This document shows, in pieces, positions 62,097 to 64,000 of a stretch of 64,000 nt of DNA. The stretch comes from an uncultured Lachnospiraceae bacterium (GTDB lineage: Bacteria > Bacillota > Clostridia > Lachnospirales > Lachnospiraceae). Numbering within the stretch: position 1 is the stretch's first letter; the number at the start of each line of letters is the position of its first letter. The notes under the pieces were generated by a model that ran no database searches, had not been told where the DNA came from, and saw only the letters and a list, made by a program, of their open reading frames with translations. The stretch spans positions 1-64,000 of the forward strand of contig CAKRFU010000001.1 in NCBI GenBank assembly GCA_934320845.1, in the 5' to 3' direction. The position numbers were made by a program, and so were the translations under genes.

Positions 62097-63692
62097 TTAG
62101 TTGACTAAACCTGATTCTATTAATTTATTTCTAAATTGTCTTACAACTAAATCTGCAATTTCTTTTTTTATGGCAAACTCTTTACAAATTTTATCACTCA
62201 ATTCTTTTGCACTACATCCTATAACAAGTTCATTAAACATAAAATACGCACTATCATTTAAACGCACTACATCTGTATTCATATCAGTATTTTTTAAAAA
62301 TACCACTACATGTTCACCTAACAAGCTATGGACAACATATTTTTTCTGAATTTTCATTACTTTATCGTAATTATAATAATCCTTATATATATCTTTTATC
62401 CAATTTAGATACTTTCTTTCCGCATAACAATAACAATTATTTTTTACAGCATTGCATTTTTCCATACTAGCACACAATGGTCTAAACTTACACTGCATAC
62501 ATTTTTTTGAATGTTTTTCTAATCTCCAACATTCAAATTCTTTTTTATCGGTAATTCCCTCATTTATATTTCCATATGAGGCAACTTGATCTATGTGTTG
62601 ACAAGGATACAATTTTCCATCAGGTGAAATTCTCATTGACACACTTTGACAAGTTCCAGTTCTAATCCTTTCCAGTCCATTTCCACTTTGCTTTATTGCT
62701 TCTTCATTATTACTAATATTATATGCATGTGTAATGTTTTCCAGTAAAACCATTCTTGAATAAAATGCTTCTGTTGTTATTTTTATTTTTTCATTTTTGT
62801 CACAATTAAAAATGGGATGTGGATCAATAAATATCTTTTTTCTTTTTCTAAAAATATCTATTAATTGTTCTACCAATTTCTCCATGTCATCAATATTATC
62901 TTCGTCACAGTTTAAACGTATTGTCACATTAATTCCTGCTTTTTCCATATCTTTAATATTATCAATTGTCTGTTTAAAATTATACTTTTGGTCATTGTAC
63001 GCCTTTCTTCTATTATGTTCATTTTCTGTTCCATCTAATGTCACCTGTATATTATTAGTTTTCCATTTTTCAACTGCTTTTATAATTAATTCTTTATTAA
63101 ATATAGATGCATTGCTAGTAAATCTAGATGAAAAACTAATACCTTTATTTGACAATTCCTGACATATTATATCTATCACTTTATAATTACACATAGGTTC
63201 TCCACCAAACCAATGTAATGTTACTTTTTCATCCATATTATGCGTTCTTAAAATATATTCAACAACTTCATATGCTGTTTTTTCTGTCATATTAATTTGC
63301 TTTGTATTTCTTTCAAAACAATAAAAGCAATTTGCATTACAATATGTCGTTGTGAATATTATATATATACTAAATCCATTAAAGTTCCGCTCTCGTTCTG
63401 GTTTAAAAACACAATAAAGTTCATCATACAATTTTTGCTCATCTAATGAGTTATTAACTAAAAACCAATTTTCAAACAGATATCTTGTTATCTCATCTTT
63501 TTTATTACCTACTTTTTCATATTCACTATCTGAAAGAAGTATCAGCTTACGAGTCAATGTACTAAAAAAAAGCCATCCGTTTTGCACCTGGCATTTTAGT
63601 ACAAACATTGAAGTTTTAATTGTTTCCTCTTGGCTTTTAGGAACACCAAGCAGAGACAATACTTGCTTATTTCCATTAAATATCTGTTCCAT
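62097..63692 (-). CDS. SPASM-type radical-SAM peptide maturase with PqqD-like end
   Basis: A 531-residue enzyme. Residues 1-100 are a small N-terminal domain; the radical-SAM core has C-N-A-N-C-F-Y-C (C-x3-C-x2-C, near residue 118) and W-F-G-G-E-P. The SPASM region supplies further cluster cysteines (G-T-C-Q-S, L-Y-P-C-Q-H, K-K-C-M-Q-C-K-F-R-P-L-C). The last 80 residues look like a PqqD/RRE domain that binds a leader (V-R-L-N-D-S-A-Y-F-M-F-N-E-L). It should form thioether bonds on the adjacent peptide. AAAGGG precedes the ATG. Confidence 0.93.
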   Translation of the reverse strand: MEQIFNGNKQVLSLLGVPKSQEETIKTSMFVLKCQVQNGWLFFSTLTRKLILLSDSEYEKVGNKKDEITRYLFENWFLVNNSLDEQKLYDELYCVFKPERERNFNGFSIYIIFTTTYCNANCFYCFERNTKQINMTEKTAYEVVEYILRTHNMDEKVTLHWFGGEPMCNYKVIDIICQELSNKGISFSSRFTSNASIFNKELIIKAVEKWKTNNIQVTLDGTENEHNRRKAYNDQKYNFKQTIDNIKDMEKAGINVTIRLNCDEDNIDDMEKLVEQLIDIFRKRKKIFIDPHPIFNCDKNEKIKITTEAFYSRMVLLENITHAYNISNNEEAIKQSGNGLERIRTGTCQSVSMRISPDGKLYPCQHIDQVASYGNINEGITDKKEFECWRLEKHSKKCMQCKFRPLCASMEKCNAVKNNCYCYAERKYLNWIKDIYKDYYNYDKVMKIQKKYVVHSLLGEHVVVFLKNTDMNTDVVRLNDSAYFMFNELVIGCSAKELSDKICKEFAIKKEIADLVVRQFRNKLIESGLVN

Positions 63693-63843
63693 TTTATCCC
63701 TTTCTGCCCTAAAATTTAAAACTTTGCAAACATAGCTTTCCTAAAGCATTTAATTATTGACTTGTTAGCAGCCCATATTTTAATCTTAAGTTTGTCTATT
63801 ACTACCTCTTGAATGCCTTAAATTCTAGATAACATTATTTTCT

Positions 63844-63993
63844 CTACCACATACTATTAACCCAACGACCTATTATTCTAATAACTGTATATGCCAGTAC
63901 TGCAAGTGCAACTGCTGCAAATAAATACGCAAGTACACAACTAATACCTATTTTTGCTGCAACTGATCCAGGCTTTTTTTGATTCAACCACAT
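63844..63993 (-). CDS. Small membrane protein, possibly truncated by the window edge
   Basis: An open frame of 49 codons: a basic start (N-Q-K-K-P), one long hydrophobic helix rich in Ala/Leu/Val, and a W-V-N-S-M-W end. It continues open to the edge, so the true start may be outside. It could belong to the RiPP cassette (export or immunity) or to a separate gene. The remaining 63693-63843 is A/T-rich with no clear promoter. Confidence 0.45.
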   Translation of the reverse strand: MWLNQKKPGSVAAKIGISCVLAYLFAAVALAVLAYTVIRIIGRWVNSMW

Positions 63994-64000
63994 CTTTGCA

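Noticed and set aside
1..64000. CRISPR array, insertion sequence, integrase or prophage
   Set aside because: No regular direct repeats with spacers, transposase, integrase or phage structural genes were seen; the only tandem repeats are inside the kinase gene and the short LytTR-proximal pair.

Overview
The window is about 64 kb of low-GC chromosomal DNA from an anaerobic, motile Clostridia-type Firmicute, most likely a gut Lachnospiraceae (Lachnospira/Eubacterium eligens-like). This rests on gene content and style: a Firmicute flagellin/FliS pair, LytTR and GHKL two-component systems, BIG2-repeat secreted protein, BioY, TrpXYZ-like and fused amino-acid ABC transporters, strong AGGAGG-type ribosome sites (often GAGGATTATTATG) and TTGACA-N17-TATAAT promoters. 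The species is inference; no rRNA is present.

Layout. 0-6.7 kb: the first codons of rplM with its leader and a consensus promoter, a GNAT acetyltransferase, a DUF6128-like protein, an Mrp/NBP35 ATPase, a MYG1-family protein, isocitrate dehydrogenase and a BIG2-repeat secreted protein. 6.8-10.7 kb: a MaoC-like/thiolase/acyl-ligase operon divergent from bioY, with a BirA-type inverted repeat placed exactly over both -35 boxes. 10.7-16 kb: ispF, tRNA-Met and tRNA-Val, a MerR-like regulator overlapping a membrane protein gene, a rhomboid protease, a flavodoxin-SCP2 fusion, a HIT protein and a 165-bp inverted-repeat element. 16.4-25 kb: fliS, flagellin, a very large FliK-like protein, a REC-GGDEF-EAL-REC c-di-GMP protein and a LytTR regulator. 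25-31 kb: two amino-acid transport loci, one with an apparently circularly permuted binding domain fused to its permease. 31-40 kb: a frameshifted pseudogene, an ABC-2 exporter with a divergent NarL-type two-component system, and a GHKL/LytTR pair. 40-44.6 kb: a DUF1703 ATPase/nuclease-like protein, a small protein, two SH3/CHAP secreted paralogues and a small HTH protein.

44.8-61 kb is one co-directional minus-strand accessory island. In transcription order it encodes a membrane protein, a long coiled-coil protein, a zinc-ribbon/FHA protein, a small radical-SAM activase-like protein, a ClpB-like AAA+ ATPase, a PP2C phosphatase, a giant membrane Ser/Thr kinase, a sigma-like protein, a zinc-finger protein, a DUF1292-like protein, a CHAT (caspase-like) protease with a helical-repeat region, and a Sel1-repeat protein, ending at an intrinsic terminator. 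The kinase N-terminus has five threonines spaced exactly 12 residues apart, each in a T-x-x-L-P context that fits FHA recognition. I propose a phospho-switch system in which kinase/phosphatase and FHA protein control an AAA+ machine and a CHAT effector.

61-64 kb, immediately upstream and on the same strand, holds a RiPP cassette: a SPASM-type radical-SAM maturase with a PqqD-like C-terminus, a 46-residue Cys-rich precursor, a JAMM/MPN metalloprotease-like protein and a 57-residue Cys-rich protein whose start overlaps the protease stop. A small membrane protein lies at the right edge. The pairing of a JAMM protein with a radical-SAM RiPP next to a kinase-FHA-AAA-CHAT island is the strongest candidate for an undescribed system here.
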